From Stomorhina lunata (Eukaryota > Arthropoda > Insecta > Diptera > Rhiniidae): a stretch of 64,000 bases of DNA. Shown here one piece after another: positions 36,301-44,478 of this stretch. The stretch's first letter is position 1. Every line of letters begins with the position of its first letter. The DNA lies in contig OW121740.1 in assembly GCA_933228675.1 (NCBI GenBank), positions 55,072,174 through 55,136,173 of the forward strand, written 5' to 3'. The translations under genes and the position numbers were made by a program. A model generated the notes under the pieces. The model was given only the letters and a program-made list of their open reading frames with translations. It made no database searches and had not been told where the DNA came from.

Positions 36301-38254
36301 ACAAAGGCAATCGACTGACAGGATTACCACCGACAAGCTACATGTTACATATAAAAAAGCTTGGATATTTCAAAATACATATATTGGCAATAATGTTTCC
36401 TTACGAAAGAAAAAAGCTCTTTTTATGTCAAAATTATATTGACGAAAGCTTTTAAACGTTTTAGAAAAACCTAAATTTGAGCTTAATCGTAAGCAAACGA
36501 AAACAAATGTGACAAGACTTTTGTTTTCGAAAAACAGGCTGTTAGGCAATAATTGATGTTTCTACTATAGTTAATTTAAAGCAATAATCGAGGGTTTCAA
36601 TAATAAAAAATAGTCGTGGATTTTAATATTGTCAATTCTAAGCAATAATCGTGACTTGTAAATTACAACTTGTAATATGTATATAGTCCATTGTATATAT
36701 AAAGTCCATAGTATATACATATGTATATAGTCGATATTTCAAATAAAAATAGACCTCTTGTGGTATCCAATGTATTCGTAATTTTTACTATTGTATATTT
36801 AAAGATCCTAATGTAATCGTAGCTCCTGTTATAGATTAGTTGAAGGTACCATTGCAATCGTAAAACCTACTATAGTCCAGCTGAGGTCTCCGATGTATTC
36901 GTAGATACTACTATAGTTTAGTTAAAGATCCCTGTGTAATCGTAGGTCCTACTATAGTAACAGTACGACCTACTATAGTTCAGTTAAAGGACGCAATGTA
37001 ATCGTAGATCCTACTTTAGTCCAGTTGAAGATCCCATTGTAAACATAAGTAAAAGGTAGTCGTACAGCCTACTTATCTGTTAGATCAAACTCAGGATTTA
37101 TGAAATCGAAAGATTGCTTTCTATATATGGAAGTAAATAAACTCACTTAAAATATTAAGGGTGTTACATATGTTAATTTGTATTAAAAATAAATTTTTAT
37201 ATTTTTATTTCTTTTTTTTATTGCGAATTATTGCGTTTTTGTTAATAAAATACTATAATTTTGTTAAAAGATTGTTGTATTAAAAAAATATATATAAAAA
37301 ACTTACATAAAAATCTTACTCGAGTAATTTTAAGATGAATTTTTTACTCGATTAACTCGAGTAATATTTAACGATTAATCGATTTTCCGAGTAACTCAAA
37401 AACCCCATTTTCAAGTTATTTGATTACTCAAACAATTAAGAGTCGAGTAAAATGAACACCCTACATATGACCATAAGATTTCATTAGGTAATGAAGCTAA
37501 AATACAAGCGTATTTTTAAAATTGGTAAATTGGTAGTCGGTAAATTGGTAATAAAATTCACATTTTTAAACCGATTTTTATGATTTATAGCTTATTTTAT
37601 TCTTAAGATATGTAGCTCTTAGAAAAATGTTTAAAATGTTAAAATTTTACTTTATCTTTTTCTTAATTACATTTTTAACCTGAAAAAAATTACGAGTTTT
37701 GCACGAAAAAAATGTTTTCTCCATTAATTTCTAAATAACTCCAAAACGATAAGAGATACAGAAAAATTATGTTAGACTAAAATAAATGCAATTTTATTAT
37801 GCATCTTCAAGTGTTTTAATTTTGAAAATCGGATGAGTCGTTCTCGAGTTAGGACGAAATAGGTCTCCGTACCTGACTAATTTAAGGGGAAAAATTTTCC
37901 ACGCCCATAAAAAAAATCCAGATCTGATGGAAAAAAACCGACAACGGATCTGAGTTTAGCACATCAAAATCTATGTAGTCCACATAGTTTTATTAAAAGG
38001 AGGATTTGGCTGCAGAGCAGTGTTATTTGCCTTTATACAGGAAAAAGAACACATTTGACTTTAGTGGTAAAGGGTATCGTATGGTCGGGCTTGACCGACT
38101 ATAGCACTTTCTTACTTGTTATTTTATAGATTGAACTAAAATGGAAAATCGTTAAATGTACTTTTTTTACCTATTCATTAACTGTTCTTGATATTTCCTC
38201 TTACTCAAATTTGTTTTAAATTTCTTTTCAGATGACCTTTTAACGGTAAACTAA
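17095..38254 (+). CDS. Tk: tachykinin neuropeptide precursor (five coding exons)
   Basis: Secreted prohormone giving amidated tachykinin-related peptides, ligands of tachykinin receptors in brain and gut. Exons: 17095-17343, 23527-23657, 23719-24313, 27960-28200 and, less certainly, 38232-38254. Their phases agree and give ~412 aa. Residues 1-39 form a Gln/Lys-rich start plus a hydrophobic signal peptide (cleavage likely after VSA). Six peptides follow, each ending in Gly and a dibasic site: APGGFVGMR (140-148), APTAFYGVR (205-213), APTGFTGVR (268-276), [11 protein letters not shown] (297-307), [14 protein letters not shown] (344-357), TPSGFLGMR (390-398). The second and fourth are callitachykinin I and II. 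The QRF peptide corresponds to Drosophila TK-6, so the gene is a true orthologue. The precursor is longer than the ~290 aa of Drosophila, mostly in acidic spacers. Introns 1, 3 and 4 are transposon-rich. Confidence 0.93.
17445..19530 (+). mobile_element. GTCCGTCAC-motif element, copy 2 (complete ends)
   Basis: Both ends carry an inverted ATATRGGCAAATC (left about 17447, right about 19518). Internally TAGCGTCCGTCACAG variants occur at 17811, 18780, 18953 and 19498. About 215 bp (17642-17857) are repeated at 18608-18830 on either side of a palindromic insert. It has no long frame. The recurring motif in a non-coding element with short inverted ends suggests subterminal protein-binding repeats. 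Confidence 0.65.
17858..18607. repeat. inverted-repeat insert within GTCCGTCAC copy 2
   Basis: Outer ends share ACARAACAAATTTTAAA in inverted form (17867 and about 18585-18600). An inner inverted repeat with ~90-bp arms (TTCAAATCGATCGAT, ATTTTCGGTTATT, CTCCCAAAAAAA) spans 18140-18368. It is probably a MITE. Confidence 0.5.
19550..19700 (+). pseudogene. possible mariner transposase scrap
   Basis: The plus strand reads [14 protein letters not shown], then a stop, then LFHPEKFTS. This resembles the DEAHFWLNGYVNKQN and HPEKLTVW blocks of mariner transposases. It is heavily decayed. Confidence 0.35.
20085..22560 (-). pseudogene. LINE reverse-transcriptase fragment, split by mariner C
   Basis: The minus strand encodes the RT block [29 protein letters not shown] (22160-22065) and, downstream, [10 protein letters not shown] and [20 protein letters not shown] with an altered following segment. 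Its 3' end (ACCTTTGGCTTAACAGGTTG) lies at 20105-20135, beyond the mariner, and matches the copy at 39440-39897. Frames are broken throughout. Confidence 0.7.
20198..21500 (-). pseudogene. mariner family C, complete ends, decayed transposase
   Basis: 1303 bp between TA dinucleotides (20196-20197, 21501-21502). The nearly perfect ~45-bp inverted repeats start CAGGGTGGCCCAGAAAGACC. The transposase is in pieces on the minus strand: an N-terminal DNA-binding part at 21050-21301 ([24 protein letters not shown]) and a catalytic part at 20316-20807 with [12 protein letters not shown] and [17 protein letters not shown] count 36 residues between these Asp residues. Frameshifts separate the parts, so it is non-autonomous now. 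Confidence 0.88.
23027..23335 (+). mobile_element. tRNA-derived SINE, copy 3
   Basis: The head GCCGTGGTATAGCAGGTAAG and B-box AAGTTCGATCC lie at 23032-23095. The body runs to AGGGAATTATAT at 23335. It is nearly full length. No clear target duplication was found. It lies in tachykinin intron 1. Confidence 0.82.
23527..23657 (+). CDS. Tk: tachykinin coding exon 2 (acidic spacer)
   Basis: Acceptor TTCTAG|GATCCA and donor TATGG|GTAAGC. It encodes 43 residues without a tachykinin peptide and is rich in Asp and Asn. It joins exon 1 in phase 0 and exon 3 in phase 2. It is too short and too plain to be called without the splice context. Confidence 0.8.
23719..24313 (+). CDS. Tk: tachykinin coding exon 3 (four peptides)
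   Basis: Acceptor TTATCAG|CCCC and donor GTAGAG|GTAGGT. It holds [27 protein letters not shown] and [11 protein letters not shown], each before GKK or GKR. It closes with [15 protein letters not shown], close to the same region of the fruit fly precursor. Confidence 0.93.
24360..24984. other. intronic sequence, little recognised
   Basis: First part of tachykinin intron 3. From about 24830 it may be decayed LINE sequence leading into the RNase H remnant. Confidence 0.4.
24985..25706 (+). pseudogene. LINE 3' end with RNase H remnant
   Basis: Encodes [20 protein letters not shown] (RNase H first Asp) with a stop soon after, then [12 protein letters not shown] (Glu block). A deletion follows, then a zinc-knuckle-like end [20 protein letters not shown] and [16 protein letters not shown], ending at TAG/TAA near 25480. 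A ~210-bp 3' UTR ends in CAACCTAACCTAAA. The same UTR end occurs at 33347-33657. RNase H plus Cys/His C-terminus is typical of I/R1/LOA-type LINEs. Confidence 0.75.
26213..27502 (-). pseudogene. mariner family D, complete ends, dead transposase
   Basis: 1290 bp between TA at 26211-26212 and 27503-27504. Inverted ends share GGGTGGTTAAAT and AAGGGCCGATGTTGA. The transposase (minus) starts [15 protein letters not shown] at 27396 with an intact N-terminal DNA-binding half to 26983. A frameshift follows, then TAG replaces Trp in the TVWCG block and Gln in WFQQDG. The C-terminal part 26318-26617 keeps [17 protein letters not shown] count 36 residues between second and third Asp. It lies in tachykinin intron 3. 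Confidence 0.88.
27960..28200 (+). CDS. Tk: tachykinin coding exon 4 (two peptides)
   Basis: Acceptor ATGTTTTAG|CGT and donor AAGTG|GTAAGT. It encodes [17 protein letters not shown] and [12 protein letters not shown]. Reading through the donor would add 28 codons to a stop at 28284-28286, but the strong donor argues for splicing. Confidence 0.9.
28201..28957. other. start of tachykinin intron 4, nothing recognised
   Basis: No gene. A short inverted pair GTCAGGTTTG / CAAACCTGAC lies at about 28744 and 28815 and could be a small MITE end, but I could not define boundaries. Confidence 0.4.
28958..29170 (-). pseudogene. mariner family B fragment
   Basis: The minus strand encodes [20 protein letters not shown] and [19 protein letters not shown], matching the C-terminus of the family B copy at 14014. 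It is interrupted on the right by a LINE insertion. Confidence 0.75.
29174..30690 (-). mobile_element. 5'-truncated LINE with (CCTAA)n tail
   Basis: Minus strand: end of the reverse transcriptase ([15 protein letters not shown] near 30660), connecting region, RNase H, Cys/His C-terminus and a ~130-bp 3' UTR. It ends in CCTAACCTAACCTAACC at 29175-29193, inserted into the mariner B fragment. An in-frame stop and frameshifts between 30425 and 30666 make it defective. Confidence 0.85.
29309..30424 (-). pseudogene. LINE ORF2 C-terminal part: RNase H and zinc knuckle (371 aa open)
   Basis: The frame carries RNase H signatures in order: [11 protein letters not shown] (first Asp), [11 protein letters not shown] (Glu), [13 protein letters not shown] (Asp), and [16 protein letters not shown] (His/Asp region, where His is in the preceding SHSN). 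Then come [20 protein letters not shown] and [20 protein letters not shown], a CCHC-like motif. The natural protein extends upstream into reverse transcriptase, but a TGA lies just before this frame. Domain order fits the I/LOA/R1 LINE groups. It is not a host gene. Confidence 0.85.
30669..30908 (-). pseudogene. Arg-rich repeat ORF, possibly from a Helitron/Helentron protein
   Basis: 79 codons starting [15 protein letters not shown], then about three ~18-residue units of the form [18 protein letters not shown]. Arthropod Helitron/Helentron proteins often begin with similar Arg/Glu-rich repeats, but this rests on memory of the pattern. It is cut at the LINE boundary near 30680. It could belong to another element type. 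Confidence 0.3.
30909..31354. other. AT-rich spacer
   Basis: Nothing recognised in this intronic stretch. Confidence 0.4.
31355..31995 (+). mobile_element. INE-1-like element, 5' part
   Basis: Collinear with 2424-3060: hairpin CCCTTCACTGCC..GGTGGAAAGGG, then GAGTCGATTTAGCGATG and a GTCCGTCC run near 31510. Similarity stops near 31995. The matching 3' part lies at 38023-38120, so the copy may be one element split by ~6 kb of later insertions. Confidence 0.7.
31996..33257. other. intronic stretch, no gene seen
   Basis: Contains a short tandem duplication (GAACACAATATCTTAGTAGC at about 32134 and 32167) and another (AACTGAGAACTCGAATTCAGC at about 32900). No terminal repeats or coding signatures. 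Confidence 0.45.
33258..34925 (+). mobile_element. Helitron-like element H4, 3' truncated, with LINE insert
   Basis: Starts TTCTTATATTCTTAAACGAGC, then a TA tract broken by a LINE 3' end (33347-33657), then GAATGGCTATCTCGAAAACG and the ~130-bp units. It stops at AAAATATATAAAAAC (34925), before the 3' hairpin. Unlike other copies the base before the 5' TC is T, not A. Confidence 0.72.
33347..33657 (+). mobile_element. short LINE 3' end inserted in TA microsatellite
   Basis: Begins at codons for [17 protein letters not shown], stops at TAG/TAA near 33420, then a ~210-bp 3' UTR matching 25480-25706, and ends CAACCTAACCTAACCTAACC. This is a typical 5'-truncated insertion. TA bases on both sides hide any target duplication. 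Confidence 0.8.
35019..36541. mobile_element. putative DNA transposon with CAGCCTGTTTTTCGAAAA ends
   Basis: The 18-bp sequence CAGCCTGTTTTTCGAAAA at 35019 is matched in reverse complement ending at 36541. The interior has no long frame and includes an INE-1-like tandem scrap (35567-35786). No target duplication could be recognised, so the superfamily is open. Confidence 0.5.
35567..35786 (-). repeat. INE-1-like fragment, internally duplicated
   Basis: Reverse complement of the AGACCCACCTTTTAGTATACC..GAATCACTTTCTGAGTCGAT part of INE-1-like copies. A unit of about 77 bp (ATATAAGCCTGTGTCAAAAC) occurs twice in tandem. Confidence 0.65.
36780..37075. repeat. imperfect ~43-bp tandem array
   Basis: About six degenerate units around AATCGTAGRTCCTACTATAG and AGTTAAAGATCC. 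Spacing of the ATCGTA core is roughly 43-63 bp. Non-coding, in tachykinin intron 4. Confidence 0.65.
37076..38022. other. AT-rich intronic stretch, no gene seen
   Basis: Nothing recognised beyond low-complexity AT. Confidence 0.4.
38023..38120 (+). mobile_element. INE-1-like element, 3' end
   Basis: Matches 3120-3220: TATTTGCCTTTATACAGG, GGTAAAGGGTATCGTATGG, hairpin GTCGGGCTTGACCGAC, terminal TTCTTACTTGTT. Confidence 0.75.
38232..38254 (+). CDS. Tk: candidate terminal coding exon of tachykinin
   Basis: A strong pyrimidine tract and acceptor (TTTCTTTTCAG at 38221-38231) is followed by 23 nt in the right phase, giving DDLLTVN and TAA at 38252-38254. The fruit fly precursor likewise ends a few residues after its last peptide. 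The 10-kb intron before it is full of transposons. A transcript would settle it. Confidence 0.5.
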
Positions 38255-39439
38255 ATCGGGAAACTGTAATATTTTTTGAATCATCATTTTGCCAAGAATT
38301 TTATTGTGTATTTATGTATGTTTGGCCTCCCATAGTGCAGAAGCAGCAGAACAGAGAGAAGAAGTGTTATCATATATTTACTAAAAGTAACAAATTAATT
38401 TTAATTTTATCTCGATAAGAAATTGTACTATTTTTATTAAACAAAATCTATACAAAAAACATTCTAAATAATTAAAAAGGGCTGGTATTATTTAGAGTGT
38501 TGCATATATTTACGATAAATAAAATTGCTTATTAATAAAACTTCTAATTTATTTAATTTAAATAAAACTTATGTTTAAAGAATAATAGAAAAAAACTATT
38601 TGTGAAAACAAGTCACTTGAGAAGTTTCCTATATAATGCATGAAATGCAACAAAATTAATTACTTTCTAATTAATTAAAATAAAACTACTAAAAACTTAA
38701 ATTAAAAATGTAATTAATAAAAATAATAAAAAAAAAAAACCGACAACAAACATTTCAATTACAACAAAAGTACTAAATTAATATAAATGTTCTTAAAATG
38801 AAACGAAAATTAAAACAAAATTTTGCACTTATTGTAAATAAATTTAAAGAAGTACTTCCTTAAGTTCTTTCCGAAGTACTTACTTATACATACACGTATA
38901 GCATACAAAATACATTTATTTACTTACATAAATAATACATACATTCTTATATACATACATATACGTATATATAGTAAAAAATTAAAATTTTAATTTCATT
39001 TTAAATGTAAACAAAATAAAAACATATTAAAAATAAAAGAAATAAAATATAAATAAATGGCTTTTAATGATAATGTTCTCATTGCACAGTGGGTTATTTT
39101 ATCCCCAGAGGAGCATAGGCCCTTAACCATTATTTTATATCGAACCCTTTTGCGAGATGTTAGGCATATGTCATTCCATGAATAGTTTACCCACACGACG
39201 GCCGCTTCCCTGTAGATTCCAACGAAGCGCTTGTCGAGCAATATCCACCGCCATTTCCGTTGACACACCTCAATAGAAGTAGGAATTAGATTTGTCGCGT
39301 TTATTTCTTATTATTTATTTCTTAAATAACCGCAGCGATATCGAGAAAAAATGAAATCGTTCGAGATGCTGCAGCTAATACATCTAAAACAATTTTCAAT
39401 ATATTGATGACTGTCGCGTTTTCAAATATCGAGAAGGAA
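38255..39439. other. probable tachykinin 3' UTR/downstream, then repeat debris
   Basis: Very AT-rich to about 39000 with several AATAAA sites (for example near 38517). No coding sequence. From about 39220 a ~90-bp repeat (CCGCCATTTCCGTTGACACA) begins that recurs at 41955. Confidence 0.4.
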
Positions 39440-39900
39440 TCTAATAAAAGTTGTCAATGAATCAAAGCAAAACTGCTGGTTTATGCAAGCAAGCAATTCT
39501 CAAGAATTGGACCACATGTGATCGTTGAGAACTATAGCTACGAGGTTGTAAAAGATTTTGTTTACCTGGAACCGCCGTCAACATATTTAAATAACGACAT
39601 AAGTTTCGAAATCAAACGAAATAAAGCTTTCTCTGTAAGAACTTTAACTACGCTCTACAAAACGCTTATACCACCCGTATAATATATGGTGTTGAATCAT
39701 GGGCACTTGCACAGGCAGAGGAAGCTATTCTTGGCGTTTTTTGAGAGGAAGATTCTACGGAAAATCTTTGGAATGAACTCGTAAAGGAAAACGTCCGAAA
39801 GTAGAGGAAAAAATTTCAAGGTTTGACCTACGAATTTGAGCGCATGGATTTCTAAAATATGCTCGGCCTTTGACCTTAACAGGTTTTTGATATAGGCCAT
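39440..39900 (+). pseudogene. LINE reverse-transcriptase 3' remnant
   Basis: Matches 21510-21735 and 20105-20197 in reverse complement (GGACCACATGTGATCGTTGA, GTTTCGAAATCAAACG, TTGACCTACGAA). It encodes degenerate [14 protein letters not shown]. It ends at TTGATATAGG just before the Helitron-like copy H5. Confidence 0.65.
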
Positions 39901-39910
39901 TTAGGTAAAA

Positions 39911-41383
39911 GTACCTGGAAGACCGAGCCTTGCTCGGAGCTTTATGATAAGCATTTTGAGGAAAATTTTAAAGTTTTTATATATTTTATATTGTAAAGTG
40001 CTAAAATAAATTTAGAGGAAAGACATTGTAGAAATATTCAGTTAATTTTGAATTATTTGATTTATTTTGTCCGACCAACACATAGTTTGCATAGTTTACA
40101 GTTTAACTCATTTTGAATAATTTTGGAAATTATTCATATCAACAGAAACCTCTGTCGACTCATGCGCAACAACTTTGCTAAAGATTATAGTCTGATCAAA
40201 TGCACAGTTTACGATTTAATTCATTTTGAGTAGTTTTCTGTGGCGCCACCTGTCGGACTTTGCTTATTCCAATTCATAAACCTTCTTTGGCTTATCCGTA
40301 ACAACTTTGCTGAAGATTATAGCATGATTAAATGTACAGCATACGATTAAATTGACTTTGAGTAAATTTCAGTAGCGCCACCTGTCGAAATTTCTTCATA
40401 CCAACTAAGAAACCTTCGTCGGCTCATGTGCAACAACTTTGCTAAAGATTGTAGCATGATTAAATGTACAGATTATGATTAAATTGACTTTGAGTAAGTT
40501 TCTGTAGCGCCACCTGTCGGAAATTATTCATACCAACTAAAAAGCCTTCGTCGGCTCATGCGCTACAACTTTGCTAAAGATCATAGCATGATCAAATGTA
40601 CAGTTTACGATTTAATTAATTTTTAGTAATTTTCAGTGGCGCCATCTGTCGGAAATTAGTCTTATCAACTTTAAAACCTTCGCCGGCTTATCCGCAACAT
40701 CTTCGCTAAAGAGCATAACACAATCAAATTCACAGTTTACTATTCTATAAAGAACATACATACAGACAAACATTCATTTGTTTAAAATAATACTAATTTT
40801 TCCCCCTTTTTATTCCCTAATTTCTAAAAGTTCCATATGTATATTTGGTACTTTTTTGGTGCCAATTGAATTCGGTACATTTTTTTAAAACGCATTTAAC
40901 ATAATGTATAATGTTCCTATTCATATTACTTTGGAGATGTTAAGTTATCATTTTATCCCTTTTTTACCCATTTTGGCTCCAAAATCAAAAAAGTACCAAA
41001 TACGTGTTTCATGTTTTTTTTACATCTATTGATTGCAGTACCAAGTTTCTTTCTATATTCTTTAGTTTAAAATATAAGAGTGGGTTAAAAAGGTGCCAAA
41101 AAAACTATTTTCACCCTTTTTTACCCCCTATCGGACATAGTTTCAAAAAAGTACCAAACACCTGTCCGCTTATTTTCAAAGCTGTTTAAAACGTAATTTT
41201 AATTTTGTTTCTATACCTATTACTTTAGGAGACATAGCGTTTTCGATTTTTTCCCCTTTTTACCCGTTTTTACCCTCTTAGAGGTAAAAGTTCCAAAAGT
41301 CCCTTCTTCTTCGACCTATACATCAAAAAAGATACCCACTGTCCAAATTTTATCAAAATCGTTAGAGCCGTTTTCGAGATAGC

Positions 41384-41444
<61 letters not shown>

Positions 41445-41468
41445 TATTGCTCGTTTAAGAATATAAGA
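39911..41468 (-). mobile_element. Helitron-like element H5, complete reference copy
   Basis: 1558 bp. On the minus strand: A|TCTTATATTCTTAAACGAGC, a TA tract, GAATGGCTATCTCG, four to five tandem units with period ~132 bp (core GGCGCCACCTGTCGG at 40243, 40375, 40507 and 40639), hairpin CCGAGC-AAG-GCTCGG, terminal CCAGGTAC|T. No long frame; non-autonomous. Confidence 0.8.
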
Positions 41469-41729
41469 TAAGTATTTTATTACAAAATGAACTTGATCAA
41501 GCAATAAATTAATCAACGCACAAATCACTTAAGTGAAAAAGAAAAAAAAAAACAGTTTTGCAAAAGTTTTTATTGTGTTCTTTTTCATAAAAATAGTTTT
41601 TCTTTATGAATATTCAAAAAATTTAAATTCTTCACCTTTCAGCTGGACAAATTTATTTTTAGCTTGATACTGGACAAGCACTAAAAAAGCTGGACAATCC
41701 AGTCAAATCCAGCCTGACTGGCAACCCTA
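41469..41729. mobile_element. hAT-like element end, second copy
   Basis: Reverse complement of 19814-20060, ending CTGGCAACCCTA at 41729. With the LINE remnant at 39440-39900 it repeats the LINE/hAT junction seen in tachykinin intron 1, here split by H5. The other hAT end is absent. Confidence 0.7.
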
Positions 41730-41945
41730 TATGTAACGCATAGAAATATTTGTCTTAGACCCACCTTTTAGTATACCAATAGGCTTAGAATATAGGTTGG
41801 TTGGACCCCCATGTAAACCAATTCTAAAGATAATTTCATGAAATTTTTCACAGATCATTTTTTTTTAAATAGGACCATGGAAAACGGTCAAAATAGGTCC
41901 ATTATTTACGGTACCTCCCATAGGTTCCACTTCCCGGAATTGATA
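41730..41945 (+). repeat. INE-1-like fragment
   Basis: Matches 2478-2760 (GTAACGCATAGAAATATTTG, CCATTATTTACGGTACCTCC) with an internal deletion of the GTCCGTCC part. Confidence 0.7.
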
Positions 41946-41949
41946 TATT

Positions 41950-42060
41950 GGACTCAAAGTGTGTGGCCTATTCACCGCCATTTCCGTTGACACACCTCAA
42001 TAGAAGCAGAAATTAGATTTGTCGCGTTTAATAGATCTTTATTTCTTATGCGATTCGGCC
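41950..42060. repeat. ~90-bp dispersed repeat shared with 39220-39305
   Basis: Both hold CACCGCCATTTCCGTTGACA and ATTAGATTTGTCGCGTTTA. Identity of the family is unknown. Confidence 0.55.
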
Positions 42061-44388
42061 ACCATATATTGTATTAAGCATTCGTTTGTAAAGGTTTGTA
42101 GGCGCTTATCGATGGCATTTGTGCGTTTTCAAGTTTCGCAACTGTAATACAAGATGGACTTGGCATTAGAGTTGTATGTATATGGGCAAATCTTGCATGA
42201 CGGACGATACATTTGTACGGATTTTATTGTACTTAAATGTGTCCCATTGTCGTTCTACACTAGATAGATTTGCACAGATTTCACGGAATATTAGCCCATC
42301 GATTGTGCTATCGAATGGCGTTTGTTAATTTACATACTTCTTTTGGAGGAAAAAGATATTCGCTTTAAAAGTGCTGTGACGGACGCTACAAAAAATGGAA
42401 GTGACTTTTTTTTCAATACGTGTTTCTGTAAATTTTATCAAATCGGCCATAGTAATAAAAAAAATTGTAAAAACATTTAAGATAGAGGGAAATTAGAGGA
42501 TTACAAAACAGCTTTTTTTTTAATATTTTAAAGTTTCCAGTTTCACCAAAAATCCATAAATGTACTGTTGCGGACGCTACGTGACGGACGATATAGTTTT
42601 TACTTAAATGTTTTTTATGAGCAAAAAATCATATTTCAAATCATATTTAATAAATATTATTTTGTAAAAAATATATACTGTGACGGACGTTACGCACTTT
42701 CCTTGACATATTATTTTGTAAAATGCTATATAAACATCTATATATTTTTAGCCTAATGTTAAGCATACTAAAAGTTCTCTTTACGAACCAAGTTCAATTG
42801 GAAGAAAAAAAATGCACTAGTTAAATTAAAAAAAAAAACTTTATTTCTGTGACTGACGCTACACACTGAGAGCATAAAAACCTTTATTTCTGTGACGGAC
42901 GCTACACACTTAGAGCCATTTTTTACTTGACGTTATTTATAACACTCCAATTACTTTTGATGGGGTCTTTTACATCTAATTGTATAAAATTATGCAGACT
43001 CTGAGAACCTACTGAAACTTGATACCTAAATGGATGATTTTGTGATTTTTATGAACTTTTAAAAAACCTATTACACACTGATACATTTTGAGGAAAAAAA
43101 ATACACTTTTAAGGAAACCTATATCAAACGATAGGCCTTATTGAGTGTATCAGTTTGTCATTTTTAGAAATTTCGATATACCCTCAAAATCGAAAGTTAT
43201 CGATAAAAAAACGATTTTTTTGGTCTTCTCGAACAAAAATAGGCCTAGCTAAGTCATTTGTTTATCGATTTGAAATTTTAACACGGTTTGAGACAGACAA
43301 GACATCAGGCTTTCTTCTTGTTATTTTTTATTTCATCAAATTATCACAAAAATATTTTCAAACAAATTTAAATTTTTATTTTTTTTTCGATTTTTTCACA
43401 TTGGGACGCCGTTTTCCGCAGTATTTTGTTAGGAATGCCAAACTTTTTATACCCTTCACCAATAGGTGAAAGGGTATTATAAGTTTGTGATTCCGTTTGT
43501 AATTTTTTTTATTAGTGATCGTAGACCCCATAAAAATTATCAGAATCAGAATCGGGAGGAGAATCGATTAAGCGATGTCCGTCTGTCTGTCTGTCTGTCC
43601 GTCCGTCTGTCTGTCTGTCTGTTGAAATCAAGTTTCTGAAGCCCCTGGAGGATGGACTTACATAAATTATATATCAGATTTTAGGAAATTCTCCCGCAAT
43701 GAACGCTATTAAATTTCAATAAAATCGGTTTATAAACACCGAAAATATCGAAAAAATACCAAAAATTAGACGAAAATTTGAAAATTTTTGATTGAAACAC
43801 ACTTTTAAATAACAAGAGAAAAAAGATACTCCTGGTGTACATGTGATAATATGTTATATATCAGATTGTAGGAAATATTTTCCCAAAGCACTTTGTAAAA
43901 TTTTATCAAAATCGGTAAATAACCAACTGAGATATCGCCAAAACACTGAATTTGATGTATCGCAAATTGCCCAAAGTACACATTAGAGAATGTTTGTTGA
44001 AAAAATTAAATGCAGAAATAGGAAAAACTATCCTCCTTTAGTACGGACCTACATAAATTTTATATCAGATTTTAGGAAATTCCCCCACCAAGCACGTTAT
44101 TAAATTTTATCAAAAGCGGTCTATATACAATTGAGATATCGCCATAACACTACATTTGATGTACAGCAAATTGCCCAAAGTACGTGTCTAAGAAATTTTG
44201 TTTACATTTTGTAAGTATTGTTTCATCGATATCTCAGGTGTTTATGGACCGATTGTGATGAAATTTGACATCGTTCTTTATGGGAGGATTTTCTAAAATC
44301 TGATATATATACTCCACAAATCTGATTATGAATACCATTCAAATTGTACCGATCAACACAGAATCGGCACAAGAATCGATTTCGCGAC

Positions 44389-44478
44389 CTCCGTCCGTCC
44401 GTCTGTTTGTTTGCCCGTCCGTCCGTCTGTTTGTTTGTCCGTCCGTCCGTCTGTTTGTTTGTCCGTCCGTCTACCTGT
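44389..44478 (+). repeat. GTCCGTCCGTCTGTTT tandem microsatellite
   Basis: About four units of the 16-28 bp motif GTCCGTCCGTCTGTTTGTTT. The Ser/Val/Cys-rich frames over it in three phases are artefacts. Confidence 0.85.

Noticed and set aside
44389..44478. Possible CRISPR-like regular repeat
   Set aside because: This is a eukaryotic microsatellite inside an INE-1-like element, with no spacers of constant size.
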